Of a stretch of DNA of 64,000 nucleotides, positions 44,636-55,470 are shown piece by piece. A program made the position numbers and the translations under genes. The stretch's first letter is position 1. Every line of letters starts with the position of its first letter. Below the pieces are notes generated by a model. That model searched no databases. It saw only the letters and a program-made list of their open reading frames with translations, and was not told the origin of the DNA. The stretch lies in NCBI GenBank assembly GCA_033977485.1, contig CM066993.1, positions 25,968,001-26,032,000 of the forward strand. Reading direction: 5' to 3'. This stretch comes from Hydrangea macrophylla (lineage: Eukaryota > Streptophyta > Magnoliopsida > Cornales > Hydrangeaceae).

Positions 44636-45070
44636 CTAAAAGAAGCTGAAACTAATAAAACTTTGTCTAGGAATACACTTCAATTGATGAAAGAAAGATG
44701 AAATGACAGAATACAATTGAAGTGAAGCACTACTCTTCAAGCATGAACAATTCATCTTCCGCAACTGGTTCTTTTTTTGCCACATATTTGAGTCTGGATT
44801 CCAAACCTGATGATTCCCTTTCCTAGAACAGTCGAAAGGCAGCAAGGATATCATCGAGTGAGGCTGAATCATTGAAGGAATGATTCCACAAACAAGAGGT
44901 GAGTCGGATGGAGACAAAGATAACAGAGTGTAATTTCGCATCGGACTTTCCTCTCGCGGCGGAGTACCCGGGGGCACTATGTATGGTCCAAATTCATGGA
45001 ACAGCTGATGCGGAAGGAACAACGGTGGTAACAGATGATTCATAGTGAAATTCTTGACAAAGGAAAACAA
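44636..45070 (-). pseudogene. Unrecognised open frame in element A
   Basis: A 144-codon frame, Pro- and Ser-rich in the middle (PPGTPPREESP). I do not recognise it. It lies between integrase and the third ORF, as part of the same post-pol region. It could be a further exon of the additional ORF. Confidence 0.3.
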
Positions 45071-45111
45071 AAGAAAACTAAGAAATAAAGTAAATAGAAC
45101 AAAAGAAAGAA

Positions 45112-45678
45112 CTAATAGAAAGAATTAAACAAAGAAAAACGAAAAGAGAAAGGAATGCGACCAAGAATTAACCTCACTATTGGCATGATAGACCCATGTG
45201 CACTAGCAGGTAGAGGGCAGTGAAGCCGGAACAACACATAAGGCATGTGCACATAAATATAAGGAACCGATTCGATGACAACGAAGTCATCAACATACGC
45301 GAATACAGCATTATGGCATTCCGGCACCACATCCTGTAAATCTTCTTCTTCCCACGGTTCCCACATTGAGTCATTCTCCTATTGTGCTAACAGTGATTCA
45401 TCCACTTCCCCAACAAAGTACCCTTCAGGTTCTCCTTCCTCTTCAGGAAATTCCATGTGCTCAAAGGGATTGATATGGAGGAGAGCAGGGTTAAAACGGA
45501 TGTACCCATGGGTCAGGTCCAATACATCATCTGCTCCTGATCCTTGATAAGGGGAAAAGCAGAATGCTATCTCGTCGGCAGTCCAAAGAGGGTTAGGATA
45601 TTTTGAATTAGCCCATGACCCTATGGAATGAAGATCATCTTCCCTCATTTTTAATATCCTGCAAGGGAGAGATAGCAA
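45112..45678 (-). pseudogene. Unrecognised open frame split by one stop, element A
   Basis: Two stretches (45379-45678 and 45112-45366) lie in the same frame and are separated by a single TAG. Together they span about 188 codons. The first is acidic near its end (FPEEEGEPEGYF); the second holds AVFAYVDDFVVIES. The 'VDDF' string resembles an RT motif only by chance, because no other RT block accompanies it. No domain is recognised. Confidence 0.35.
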
Positions 45679-46048
45679 GGAATAGCAGATTAGGAATCGA
45701 AGTCACATTTAAAAAGAAAGAAAAAAAACAAAACAAAATGAAATGCAGTAAAAGAGAGAGTAAAACAACATAATGTGAACACGCTTTGGTGTTTTAGGTG
45801 GAGGGATAGCTGGGCTCATCTAGCTTGATGTGCTCAGCTTCTAGTAAGAAGTTCTCCAAGAATGGTTTTAGTCTTTGGCCGTTAACCTTGAACCAATCAT
45901 CATTCTTGGGATTCATGAGCTCAACAGCCCCATATGGAAAAACAGATTTGATAAGGAATGGACCTGTCCACTGGGATCGAAGCTTACCTGGAAAAAGGTG
46001 GAGGTGAGAGTCGTACAGTAAGGCTTTCTGCCCCAGCTCGAAAGATTT
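45679..46048 (-). other. Post-integrase stretch of A
   Basis: The minus frame continues from the integrase stop with FELGQKALLYDSHLHLFPGKL-type reading at 45980-46040, consistent with the pol C-terminal (chromodomain-less) tail. Then come a few broken codons and an A/T-rich spacer. Confidence 0.45.
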
Positions 46049-47030
46049 TCAAAAAATTGTTCTATCATGGCGAGCCTTTAACCTTTCCTTGTATAGTTTA
46101 GCATTGTTGTATGCATCTCGACGTATTTCTTCTAGTTCAGCCAACTGGAGTTTCTGGAGATAACCTCCCTCTTTAATGTCGAAGTTCAATGAGCATGTCG
46201 CCCAATATGCTTTGTGCTCGATTTCGACAGGAAGGTGACATGCCTTGTTGTACACTAACCTAAATGGGGAGATCCTAAGGTTTGTCTTATAGGCAGTACG
46301 GTACGCCCATAGAGCATCAGTCAGTTTATAAGCCCAGTCTTTTCTGTTGAAACTAACCGTCTTTTCAAGTATATATTTGATTTCACGGTTAGCCAACTCT
46401 GCCTGCCCGTTTGTGTGTGGGTGGTAGGCTAGAGCGATCTTGTGGTTCACTCCGTATTTCTTGAGTAGTGATTCCAGAGGCCTATTGCAAAAGTGCTTGC
46501 CTTGGTCACTGATTAATGCTTTTGGGGTTCTGAAACGCGACAGAATGTGTTCCTTAAGAAAGGACATGGCTGTTTTGTGGTCATGGCGTCTCGTCGGTAT
46601 TGCTTCCACCCATTTTGATACATACTCTACAGCTAGGAGTATGTATTCACAGTTATTAGATTTTAGAAACGGGCCCATGAAGTCTATGCCCCAACAATCG
46701 AATATTTCAATTGTGATAATTGGAGTCAAGGGCATGGAATTCCTTTTTGAAATTGTACCAAGCTTTTGACAGCATTGGCACATTTTGCAAAAAGCGTAAG
46801 CATCTTTAAACACGGTGGGCCAGTATAAACCGCTGTGTAGAACTTTTTGTGCGGTCTTTTGTGAGGCAAAGTGACCTCCGCAGGCTTTAGAGTGGCATGA
46901 GGCTAAAATTACGGTTATATCCTCATTACGGACGCAACGCCTGATGACCTGATCAACATAATACTTAAATAAGTAAAGGTCATCGAAAAGGAAATGACGT
47001 GCGAACGAGAGGAACCGTTTCCTATCTGGA
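46049..47030 (-). pseudogene. Integrase of element A (Athila-like), largest preserved pol module
   Basis: The longest open part is 46049-46813 (254 codons from the first Met), and the frame extends upstream to about 47030. From the upstream end there is an H2C2 zinc finger (H...H about 30 residues before C-x2-C in AFCKMCQCC), then the core. The catalytic triad is visible: Asp in WGIDFMGP, Asp in ISDQGKHF, Glu in NGQAELANREIK. The C-terminal part (PVEIEHKAYWA..., RDAYNNAKLYKERLKARHD) matches the GPF/Athila-type tail without a chromodomain. The main integrase frame looks intact; stops occur only upstream. The protein would insert the cDNA into chromosomes. It belongs to element A on the minus strand. 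Confidence 0.9.
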
Positions 47031-48553
47031 TTTGACTAATGTCTAGGAGTCTCTCCCGTAACAAGGTAATTTATTAGATCCGCGTACCAAGGCAAACTGG
47101 AAACATCTATCAATTGCTCGTCTGGGAATTCATCTTTGATTGGTACGGGTTCAGTGTTGTCTGTAAATGTCAACCGAGATAAGTGGTCAGCGACCACATT
47201 TTCCACTCCCTTTTTATCCTTAATTGTGATATCGATTTCTTAGAGTAGGAGTATCCAACGAATAAGCCTCTGTTTCGCATCCTTCTTAGATAGCAGGTAC
47301 TTGAGGGTCAAATGGTCTATAAAATAGACAATTGGGGACCCTATCAGATATGCCCTAAATTTGTCTAGAGCAAAAACTATTGCCAGCAACTCTTTTTCAG
47401 TAGTCGTATAGTTCATTTGAGCTTCGTTAAGTGTTCGGCTGGCATAGTATATTACATAGGGCTTATTATCCTTCCCTCTGTCCTAGGACTGCACCAATGG
47501 CGTAGTCACTAGCGTCGCACATTAGTTCGAAAGCCAAACCCAGTCGGGTGCCTGGATTATTGGTGCAGAGGTAAGGTGTTCCTTTAGTGCGTCAAAAGAT
47601 GACTGACAGTTTTCTGACCACTCGAATGGTGCGTCTTTGACCAAGAGTTGACACAGTGGTCGGGAGATTACACTAAAGTTGTGGATAAAGCGACGATAAG
47701 ATCCTGCGTGCCCCAAAAGAGATCGGATGTCTTTAACTGTACGGGGGACAGGTAGGTTTGAGATTATATCAATTTTTGTTTTATCAACTTCGATACCCTT
47801 TATCAGAAATAATGTGGCCGAGGATAATTCCCTTGGTCACCATGATGTGACACTTTTTCCAGTTTAGTACTAGGTATTTGTCCTCGCATCTTGCTAACAC
47901 ACGTTCCAGATTATCTAAGCAATTTTCGAAACTATGGCCGAACACTGAGAAATCATCCCTAAAGACCTCGAGTGTTTGTTCGACCATATCACTCAATATG
48001 CTCAACATGCACTGCTGAAAGGTGGCAGGTGCATTGCACAAGCCAAAAGGCATACGACGGTAGGCGAATGTACCGAACGGACAAGTGAAGGTCGTTTTAT
48101 CCTGATCTTCAGGAGCAATTTCTATCTAGTTGTACCCACTATATCCGTCCAAGAAGCAATAGTACTTGTGACCCGCCACTCATTTTAACATCTGATCCAT
48201 AAATGGCAGTGGAAAGTGATCTTTTCGAGTCACAGTATTCAATTTTTGGTAATCAATACACATCCCCCATCCGGTGGGGACGCGTGTTGGTACTAACTCA
48301 TCGTCTTTGTTTGGGATAACTATTATACCAGCCTTTTTGGGCACCACCTGGGTTGGACTAACCCAAGGGCTATCAGAAATGGGATATATAATCCCAACGT
48401 CAAGAAGTTTAGGACTTCCTTTTTAACGACTTCTTGCATATTGGGATTCAGACGCCTTTGCATTTGTCGCGAAGGTTTAGCATCTTCCACCAGATGTATC
48501 TTATGGGTGCAAACAGATGGGCTTATGCCTTTTAGGTTGGCAATAGTCCATCC
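47031..48553 (-). pseudogene. Reverse transcriptase and RNase H of element A, decayed
   Basis: RT blocks are read over 47784-48550: IYPISDSPWVSP, CIDYQKLN, MPFGLCNAPATFQ, then the catalytic block V-F-R-D-D-F-S-V-F (about 47960). Here the usual Met before DD is Arg. A stop replaces a codon in the 'GYSGYN-x-IEIAPEDQ' block. After ILGHIISDKG the frame shifts. The RNase H part (47100-47720) keeps PFEWSENCQSSFDALKEHL, DASDYAIGAVLGQR, YTTTEKELLAIVFALDKFR and TLKYLL. Several stops make it non-functional. The module would copy element RNA into DNA. Confidence 0.9.
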
Positions 48554-49355
48554 CTATGCTCCCTTATGCTGTTTGAGCATTTGAATTAACTTATCCTCTT
48601 GTTCAGAATTCAACGTGGCTGAGATTATAACCGGATAAGTCTTTTCAGTCCCAAAAAAAGCGTATTTGAGCTCTTTCAGAAGCTCCTTTAATTCTAAATC
48701 GGGAAACCAAAAGTTTGAAGGCATGGCTAACTTCGTTTTTGGAGGCAAGGGTTCATATGGTGTGACCCACATGCATTCAACTCTGTCCTCCTCTTTTGCT
48801 TCCATCACGAGGCAGGCATGATTTAGGGCAGTGTCCAATAAAGTTGAATCGTTTAGTTTGTAGACTGTGTCAAATCATGGCACTACTACTTCCAAAGGAT
48901 CTTTATAGTCAACGAAATTAGCCTCATCTTCGATGACCGCCTCAATGTAGTTGACTTCCTCTTCGTCCTCGTATTCGTCAGGTCGGGGATTTGAAAATAT
49001 CTTGACATTTAAGGTCATGTTCCCGAATACGATAGTCATGATACCACTTCGTATTTTGATTGTGGCATCTATGGTGTTAAGGAATGGATGTCCAAATATT
49101 ACCAAGATTTGTGAGCATGGGTTAGACACCGGTTCAGTGTCCAAAATCACAAAATCGACCGGGAAGACAAATGTGTCTATTTATAAAAGGACATCTTCTA
49201 GTATTACTCTAGGATATTTGACAGACCTATCTGCCAGTTGTAACGTAACTCGGGTAGGTTTGAGTTCACCTAACCCTAGTTGTTTATATACTGAGTATGG
49301 CAGCAGGTTCACGCTTGCTCCTAGATCAAGGAATGCGTTGTCTATCCTTTGATTT
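48554..49355 (-). pseudogene. Retropepsin and protease-RT linker of element A
   Basis: The protease starts right after a stop at 49355 with F-L-D-L-G-A-S-V-N-L-L-P (about 49310-49330), the DLGAS variant of the D-T/S-G signature that is usual in Athila elements. Then follow QLADRSVKYPRVILEDVLL, a stop, and VDFVILDTEP. The flap-side block ILVIFGHPFLNT shows His where most relatives have Arg. The frame 48875-49150 is open (91 codons), and 48554-48838 carries the pre-RT block LKYAFFGTEKTYPVIIS. The protease would cut the Gag-Pol precursor. Confidence 0.85.
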
Positions 49356-50386
49356 CAAATACGGCACGAGACAGTTGGATTGCCGGGGTCTTTGAGCTTC
49401 GGGGGCAATTCATTTTGAATGATTGCGCTTGCTTGGCAAGCGACATAAGCGTGTTTCTTTACACTTTGCCTCCTTTTGACCGTACATAAGTCTTTTAGGT
49501 ATTTAGCATAGGCCGGCACTTGTTTGATTGCATCAAGGAGTGGAAGATTTATTTTTACTTGTTTAAATAATTCCAAGAAATTCTGATTCTTTGCCTCGTT
49601 TTGGGGTTTCTTAAGCCTTTGAGGGTAAGGCACAGGAAAAGGGCATTTAGGTAATTCATCATTGATAGGTTCCTTTCTGGGCCTTCTCTCATCGTCTTCT
49701 ACTTCTCTAGGAGCATCATCATTTGATTCTACTGGTTTATCATTAGTGGACGACTCCTCTTCTTGAGTGGATGGTTTGTTCCTAGTCACCACTTACTCCT
49801 CTTCATACTCCTCGGGAGTAGAATGAGGCATGTTTTGCCCTATGACCTTGCTACTTCTCAGAGTTGTCACGGCTTTGGCATGCTCATGGTTATTGGGATC
49901 ATTGTTGAATCTCTTAGGGTTTGGAAGTGGTTGAGCGGGAAATGTTCCACTCGAACCCTCGTGTCGCGCATCTATTCTCTCTAATGTCGCGGACATTTTA
50001 CTCATCATTTGAATTAACTGTTGTGTTAAATTCACGTTAGAGAGTGGATCTTCCTCTTGCACCTTTTTGTGAGGTGGCACGTAAACATTTGGCTGTTGAT
50101 TGTTAGAGGGTTGAGTGTTGTTGTAGTTATTTGATCTATTTTGATTGAATGGCTGGGACTACCTATTCTATTGCCCTTGATATTAGTTATTGTTATTATA
50201 GTGCTGTTGTTGTTGGTATTGATTTTGGGTCCCAGCATCATTTTTTCAATCAAACCAGGGGTGATTCCATCTATTGTTATTATTGTAGGAATTCCCTGCC
50301 CCCCTATACCCTTGCATGGCATTCATTTCCATGGGGGGTTGTTCTTGAAAGTACGACACATTGGGACAGTATTGATTGGTGTGTCC
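49355..50386 (-). pseudogene. Gag C-terminal half of element A (left of the B insertion)
   Basis: From the insertion point the minus strand resumes with the second half of a zinc knuckle (T-N-Q-Y-C-P), then an Asn/Gln-rich stretch with stops, then the open frames 49793-50080 and 49355-49792. The latter contains FLELFKQVKINLPLLDAIKQVPAYAKYLKDLC, a block well conserved in Athila Gag-protease junctions. The first knuckle half lies at 60454-60490, on the far side of element B. Confidence 0.85.
50382..50386 (+). other. Left TSD (TGTCC) of element B
   Basis: TGTCC precedes the LTR start TGATCGG and is repeated at 60449-60453 after the right LTR end. A further copy at 58953-58957 precedes the third LTR copy. 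Confidence 0.88.
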
Positions 50387-51875
50387 TGATCGGCGACGAA
50401 TAGTTGCCGTTTATAATTCTAAAAATACGCTTTGTTAGCCCATTTCATGTAGTTATTAGTTATTTTTTTAATAAATATTCTAAATTTTTTGTAGGATTTG
50501 GAGCTTTAACTTGATAATGCAAAAAAATCCAATGATTAGTGGCTTTGGAAGTCATTCTGGGCTCAAACGGTGATTCTGGTGAAAGCTGAATGTAGTAGCA
50601 GTCTCGGAAAATTGCATTTTTGATAAAGAATACTTTGGATTTGATAAATTTCTCCAGAGATATAAAATGTAGATCTTCGAGTTACGGACGCGTGGCTTCA
50701 AACGGCGAGTCAATTCGAGTTCCGAGAAAAATGTCATTGTAATTCTACGAAAGTCGCGCAGTGCAGCGAAAAGGACCTCGCGCGAACGGGCAGCGCGAGT
50801 GACCTTTGAAAAAACCAAAAATGCATATTTTATTAAATTAAAGTGCCCAGCGAAGGTGGTTTGTGCATATGATGTCCAGAAACGTAAATAAAGCTGTTTT
50901 AGTGCGATTTGGCTTAGGAAAGCTTCCTAAATCCTTCCAAACTCTATATAAATCCTATTCTAAATCAATTTTGTGGTTACACATCATTACACAACATAAT
51001 ACACAGCCATATACACAAAAACTCCAGCCATTGAAGAGAGGAAAACAAGGAGAAAAAGAGGAAGATCAAGGATTTCCATGGCCTCCTCCATCAACCTCTT
51101 GTCGTTCATCAATTCTATGGCCAACTAAACCTAGATCTAGGGTTTCAATGAAACCCTAGCCAAGTAATAGGGTTTTATTTATGTTTTTATTTTAGTTTTA
51201 TTATGTGTGGATGACAGTTACATGTTTAGAGGATTTTTATAAATAAATCGTATTTCTATTGATTAAATCATTACTTTCAAAGTTTATTCTTGTCTTAGAT
51301 CTATTTTGACTGTGATGTGCTCAATGATCTATATTTGTTGTGCCTGTATAGATTGTTTACATGTAATGGTGTTTAAATTGAATTGTGCTATCAAGTATCC
51401 GAATAGTCCATGCCTAGATTAGATAGATTATACCACAACCCTAGTTTAGTGTGGGATAATTCGTTCTAACCGAAGATGGATTATGTTGGTGCTTGAACCA
51501 TAGTTATTTTCTTGATGGAGGAATTGGGCTTGTAGCTACAATTCTCCATTATCATCCAACTTAATAGGCTAAAGTAATTCATAAATATTCCTATTATGAA
51601 GCTAGTGGTGGATTTGCAATCCTAGGTTCTCTTAAACATATTTATAACAACACTTTTAAATCGCTTTCATAATTTAGATTTAATTTTATTGTTCTTAGTT
51701 TAATTAAATTCAAAATCAAAATCTCGTTTTTCTTAATCAACTAAATTTAGGTTTTAAAATTAAAGCGCGGTAGTTAATCAATCTCTGTGGGTTCGACCTT
51801 TACTTCCACACTGCAAATCTTTTGAAAGTAAAGCTCAAATAAGCATACTTTTATATCTTGATATTGACAACATCA
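50387..51875 (+). mobile_element. Element B: 5' LTR (Athila-like)
   Basis: It runs TGATCGGCGACGAAT ... TTGACAACATCA, 1489 bp. The right end was fixed by comparison with 60448 and the TSD. It is followed after five bases by a tRNA-Asp PBS. A TATA-like TCTATATAAAT lies at 50943-50953. A GC-rich hairpin-like pair (CCTCGCGCGA ... GCGCGAG) is at 50777-50800. Confidence 0.92.
50943..50953 (+). promoter_or_regulatory. TATA-like box in the LTR of B
   Basis: TCTATATAAAT is conserved in all copies of this LTR: 58231, 59514 and, on the minus strand, 63511-63522. Confidence 0.65.
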
Positions 51876-51880
51876 ATTTT

Positions 51881-51900
51881 TGGCGCCGTTGCCGGGGATT
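51881..51900 (+). other. Primer-binding site of B, tRNA-Asp type
   Basis: TGGCGCCGTTGCCGGGGATT lies five bases after the LTR. It is the standard PBS of Athila-type elements. Confidence 0.9.
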
Positions 51901-52376
51901 GCAAATTACTACCTTTAGTTTTAGAATCTTAGTTTAGTTAATTCGTAAATATTAGATTAGGTTTTCTTTTTATTATTTTTCGTTTTATTTTAAGTTACTA
52001 ACTTTTCTTTTTATTTTGTAGTTTCTCGAGTCGTCAAAATTCTAACGTTTTCGGGAGGAATAGCTAATCGCATCGAAGGAGCTTAGTCGAAAAAAAATTA
52101 AAAATTTTAAATAAATTGCTTCTTTTGAAATTCGATTTAAACCACTGTAAGTCAGGGCGCTGTGACGCACTATTTGCATTAGTTTAGGGTTAATTGCACT
52201 GCATTAGCTAGGAAACCCGGGGCGCTGGGCTTGACGCGGTCATTGCATTACAGGATAATATTCATGCATCACTGTAGTTGAGTGCTTGTTATCTTAGTTG
52301 CGTGATTGCTATTTTTTTTTATTTTTTATTTTTATTTGAGTCAGTGTTTGTTTTTAGTTTATTTTCTTTTTAGTTT
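51901..52376 (+). other. Leader of element B
   Basis: It is T-rich and non-coding. Two related blocks, 'gggcgctgtgacgc' (52157) and 'ggggcgctgggcttgacgcgg' split by a substitution (52219), occur. No ORF is recognised. Confidence 0.5.
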
Positions 52377-53914
52377 ATGTTTGGTACACGTTCAAATAAA
52401 CCTGAATTAAAATCTTTTGATCTTGAACTTGAACGTACCCTTAGAATCAGTAAGTCTTCAACCCAAGCTCCGAGAGCTCAGTTGGAAATAGACGACGATT
52501 CGACTCTAAAACCATCGTCGTTGTTTGAGGCCGAAATTCAAAGTACCCTTAAACGGTTAAGGAGAACTCGAACTTTTAAAATAGAACCTATTCCAATGGC
52601 TGACATTGGAAACAACGTAAATAATATGAATAATCTAAATATACTGCCACCACCTCCGTTTAAAGATTACTTTATTCCTACGACTTATACGGCACAAACA
52701 TGTATTGATTTACCGGAGGCGACGGCATCTCACTTTGAGATAAAGTCGTCTACCATCTCGCTACTTCCATCTTTCCATGGCCGTTTAAATGAAGATCCAT
52801 ATCAACACTTAGGAGATTTTCAGGATATATGCTCTACTTTAAAAATTCAAAACTTAACTGATGATGAATTGAAATTACGGCTCTTTCCATTCTCTTTAAA
52901 AGATAAAGCTAAATACTAGCTCCAACCTTTGGAGCCAAATACAATTAAACACGGGAAGCCTTACACACCGCATTTTTACAAAAGTTTTTCCCTATTATGC
53001 GTACGAATCAGATAAGGAAATCTATAACAAATTTTGTGATGCAAGATGGGGAAACGCTTTATGATACTTGGGAGAAGTTTAAAGAATTATTAAGCTCGTG
53101 TCCACATCATCAGGTTCCTAAGTGGCAGTTGGTACAGGTCTTTTATGAGGGACTTATTCCCTCAGTCCGTAATACCGTCGACGTTGTTTGTGCGGGTACC
53201 TTCCTACACAAAAGTGCCGACGAGGCCTGGAAAATCTTTGAAACATTAAGCGAGAATTCGATGCATCAGGTTGTGTCAGTACGTTCCGAGGGATATCATT
53301 CACAACCTAAGAGAGAGGTAAAGTTTGAGTCAAGTCATTCAATTGAAATTAAAGAACTATCTAAAAAACTTGACCGACTTTTAACAATGAACCAAACGCC
53401 AGCCCTACTCGCTCACGAAATTTGTGCATTATGTTCTGATCCGTCACATTCTTTCCTAGCATGTCCATCAGCGAGTCAATTTCTGGAATTCGTGGATCAA
53501 CACATTAATTCTATTCAACAATACCCATGAAATAATTATAATTCGACTGCTAATAATCAGGACGCACCATGGAGAAACCATCCTAATTTTTCATGGAAAA
53601 ATAATAATAATAACAATTATAATGAGATGAGCAATTTCCCTAACGCTTATAGACCTCAACAATGTCAATACCAACAACCTCCTCCTCCACCTCCACGTAA
53701 TAATGCATTTCAGGAGAAGGTGTTGGCCTCACTTGAAAGTTTTGGTTTGGTGATCCAGTTAGTACATTCCTACACTCAGTCCATTGCAAAACTAGAGTCC
53801 CAAGTGGGACAAATAGTTAACACGCTAAATCGTTTAACCGAGAGTAAGTTGCCAAGTCAACCTATTCCGAACCCTAAGGGACAATACGAGGTGGGGGTAC
53901 GAGTGAGCAAGTGA
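52377..53914 (+). pseudogene. gag of element B, broken by a stop, a frameshift and a second stop
   Basis: The first part (52377-52919, 180 codons) ends in the core block LPSFHGRLNEDPYQHLGDFQDIC...LRLFPFSLKDKAKY. A TAG then stands where a Trp codon is usual, and a one-base loss follows before the frame resumes at 52997. The second part (52997-53530) holds the rest of the capsid-like region (ETLYDTWEKFKELLSSCPHH, LVQVFYEGL) and a classical CX2CX4HX4C zinc knuckle at residues 143-156. One TGA (53528-53530) interrupts the frame, which then continues to 53914 with a Pro-rich stretch and ESFGLVIQLVHSYTQSIAKLESQVGQI. Gag would form the particle and bind RNA. The start Met at 52377 is the first in frame after the PBS. 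Confidence 0.88.
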
Positions 53915-55035
53915 ACGCTGTGTCAACTAGGACGACTATTCGAGAGGAAGAACTTGTTGAGATTCCGAGGGAGGTTATGAGGGATGCAAACGTTAACTCG
54001 AATAAAGAGGGGGGTGAGGATGTGAATCAAAGTAGAAAAGAAAAAGAATCGGTCCTAACTAATATTATTCCAAAACTACCTTTTCCACCTAATGTTGAGG
54101 GACCGTCACATTTGTCTAAGAAAGGGTCAAAAGCTGAAGATATACTCGAGGTGTTTAAACAAGTTAAAATTAATATTCCATTCCTCGATGCTATAAAATT
54201 AATTCCCGCTTACGCTAAATGTCTTAAAGACCTATGCACTCAAAAACGTAAATTGCGTAGTCAAACTCCGAAAAAGGTCTTTCTCACGGAAAAAGTAAGT
54301 TCTATTTTCCAACACGCTACTCTGAAGTATAAAGATCCAGGTACGCCTACAATTTCATGTGTCATAGGTGACACTATCATCCATAGGGCTCTCCTTGACT
54401 TAGGAGCTAGTGTTAATCTCTTACCTTATCACGTTTATAAACAACTAGGTTTAGGTGAACTTAAACCTACGGCCGCTACTATTCAATTAGCGGATCGTTT
54501 TGTTAAAATCCCTAGAGGAATCGTCGAGGACGTCTTAGTTAAAGTTGACAAATGCTATTATCCTGTTGATTTCATGGTCCTTGATACTGAACCCGTACTA
54601 GATGCTAGGAAGCACACTCCTGTCATTCTAGGTCGTCCATTCTTAGCAAGCGCTAACGCTCGTGTTAACTGTAGGACGGGGGTAATAAAAGTGTCATTTG
54701 GGAATATGAATTTAAAATTGAATGTTTTCAACGCTATTGATCAATCTCCTAAAGACGACGATTACCTATGTGAGGCGGAGAGTGAGGTACGACGGAATAT
54801 TGAACCTAATATAGGAATAAATACGTGTGAGGAAAATATTATGGTTAGTGATAAGCGGACGAATTTGAATTATTTAGATCCTAATGAAGAATTTACTCAA
54901 AAGGTGAAGAATCGATTTGAAACCGAAAAGGATGAACCGTCAAATGAATTAATCCAAAGGAACATTATTTCTGCTTACCACCGAGCTCTTCCTGATATCC
55001 TTAGGGGTACACAGTCCGATTTACGGCCTCCATAA
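53896..55035 (+). CDS. Protease ORF of element B (retropepsin), open
   Basis: The frame is open for at least 374 codons. It carries the Athila-type Gag-end block ILEVFKQVKINIPFLDAIKLIPAYAKCLKDLC (about residues 78-109 when counted from 53911), then the retropepsin: LLDLGASVNLLP with the catalytic Asp at about residue 163, IQLADRFVKIPRGIVEDVLV, and VILGRPFLASANA at about 238-250. It joins the gag frame through a one-base shift at a GGGGG run near 53889-53895; the GTG at 53911 is not a convincing start, so it was presumably expressed as part of Gag. No RT, RNase H or integrase follows. Unlike gag it has no internal stop. Confidence 0.85.
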   Translation, partial: GTSEQVNAVSTRTTIREEELVEIPREVMRDANVNSNKEGGEDVNQSRKEKESVLTNIIPKLPFPPNVEGPSHLSKKGSKAEDILEVFKQVKINIPFLDAIKLIPAYAKCLKDLCTQKRKLRSQTPKKVFLTEKVSSIFQHATLKYKDPGTPTISCVIGDTIIHRALLDLGASVNLLPYHVYKQLGLGELKPTAATIQLADRFVKIPRGIVEDVLVKVDKCYYPVDFMVLDTEPVLDARKHTPVILGRPFLASANARVNCRTGVIKVSFGNMNLKLNVFNAIDQSPKDDDYLCEAESEVRRNIEPNIGINTCEENIMVSDKRTNLNYLDPNEEFTQKVKNRFETEKDEPSNELIQRNIISAYHRALPDILRGTQSDLRPP

Positions 55036-55246
55036 ATCTTGAGCTAGAACGGTCTAGCTAAAGACGTAAAAGATAGCGCTTCTTGGGAGGCAACCCAAGC
55101 TTTAATTCGTTCGTTTCTTTGATTTTTGCATGTTTTTTGGTCATTTTGGTCAGTTTTTGAGTTTTTTTAACAAGTTTAGGGGTCGGGGATAATTTATTTT
55201 GAACTTATATACATTTTTATACTAAAAAAGAGGAAAAGACCACAGT

Positions 55247-55470
55247 CGCGCGTGCGACCCGCTCGCGCGAGATTTCCCCATAGACAAAATATTTCAAGTT
55301 TTTTTTATATATGTAGCCTCAGTATCACCTCGCGCCACAATTCGCGAGCGCGAGGGGGTTCGCTCGAGCGATCTGAGGACTTAGAAATTTTTCTTTTATA
55401 AAACATAAAACAAGCTTTTGCTTAAACTCGCGGAAGGATTCGCGTGCGCGAGGCTCGCTCGCGCGAGATA
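55247..55470. repeat. CG-rich palindromic motifs (CTCGCGCGAG type) in B
   Basis: Motifs at 55247-55272, 55330-55371 and 55428-55468 include GCTCGCGCGAG twice, plus GCGAGCGCGAG and CGCTCGAGCG. They stand out from AT-rich surroundings. Confidence 0.7.

Noticed and set aside
45112..45366. A second reverse transcriptase because of the VDDF string
   Set aside because: No other RT block accompanies it, and the real RT of A lies at 47784-48550.
50141..50403. Hydrophobic plus-strand frames that look like membrane proteins (also at 58712-58974)
   Set aside because: They are antisense to the Asn/Gln-rich Gag stretch; AAT/CAA codons read on the other strand give Ile/Val/Leu runs.
50863..51159. 98-codon frame repeated in each B LTR
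   Set aside because: It lies across the TATA box and leader of the LTR, has no domain, and is cut in the truncated copy. It probably does not encode a protein.
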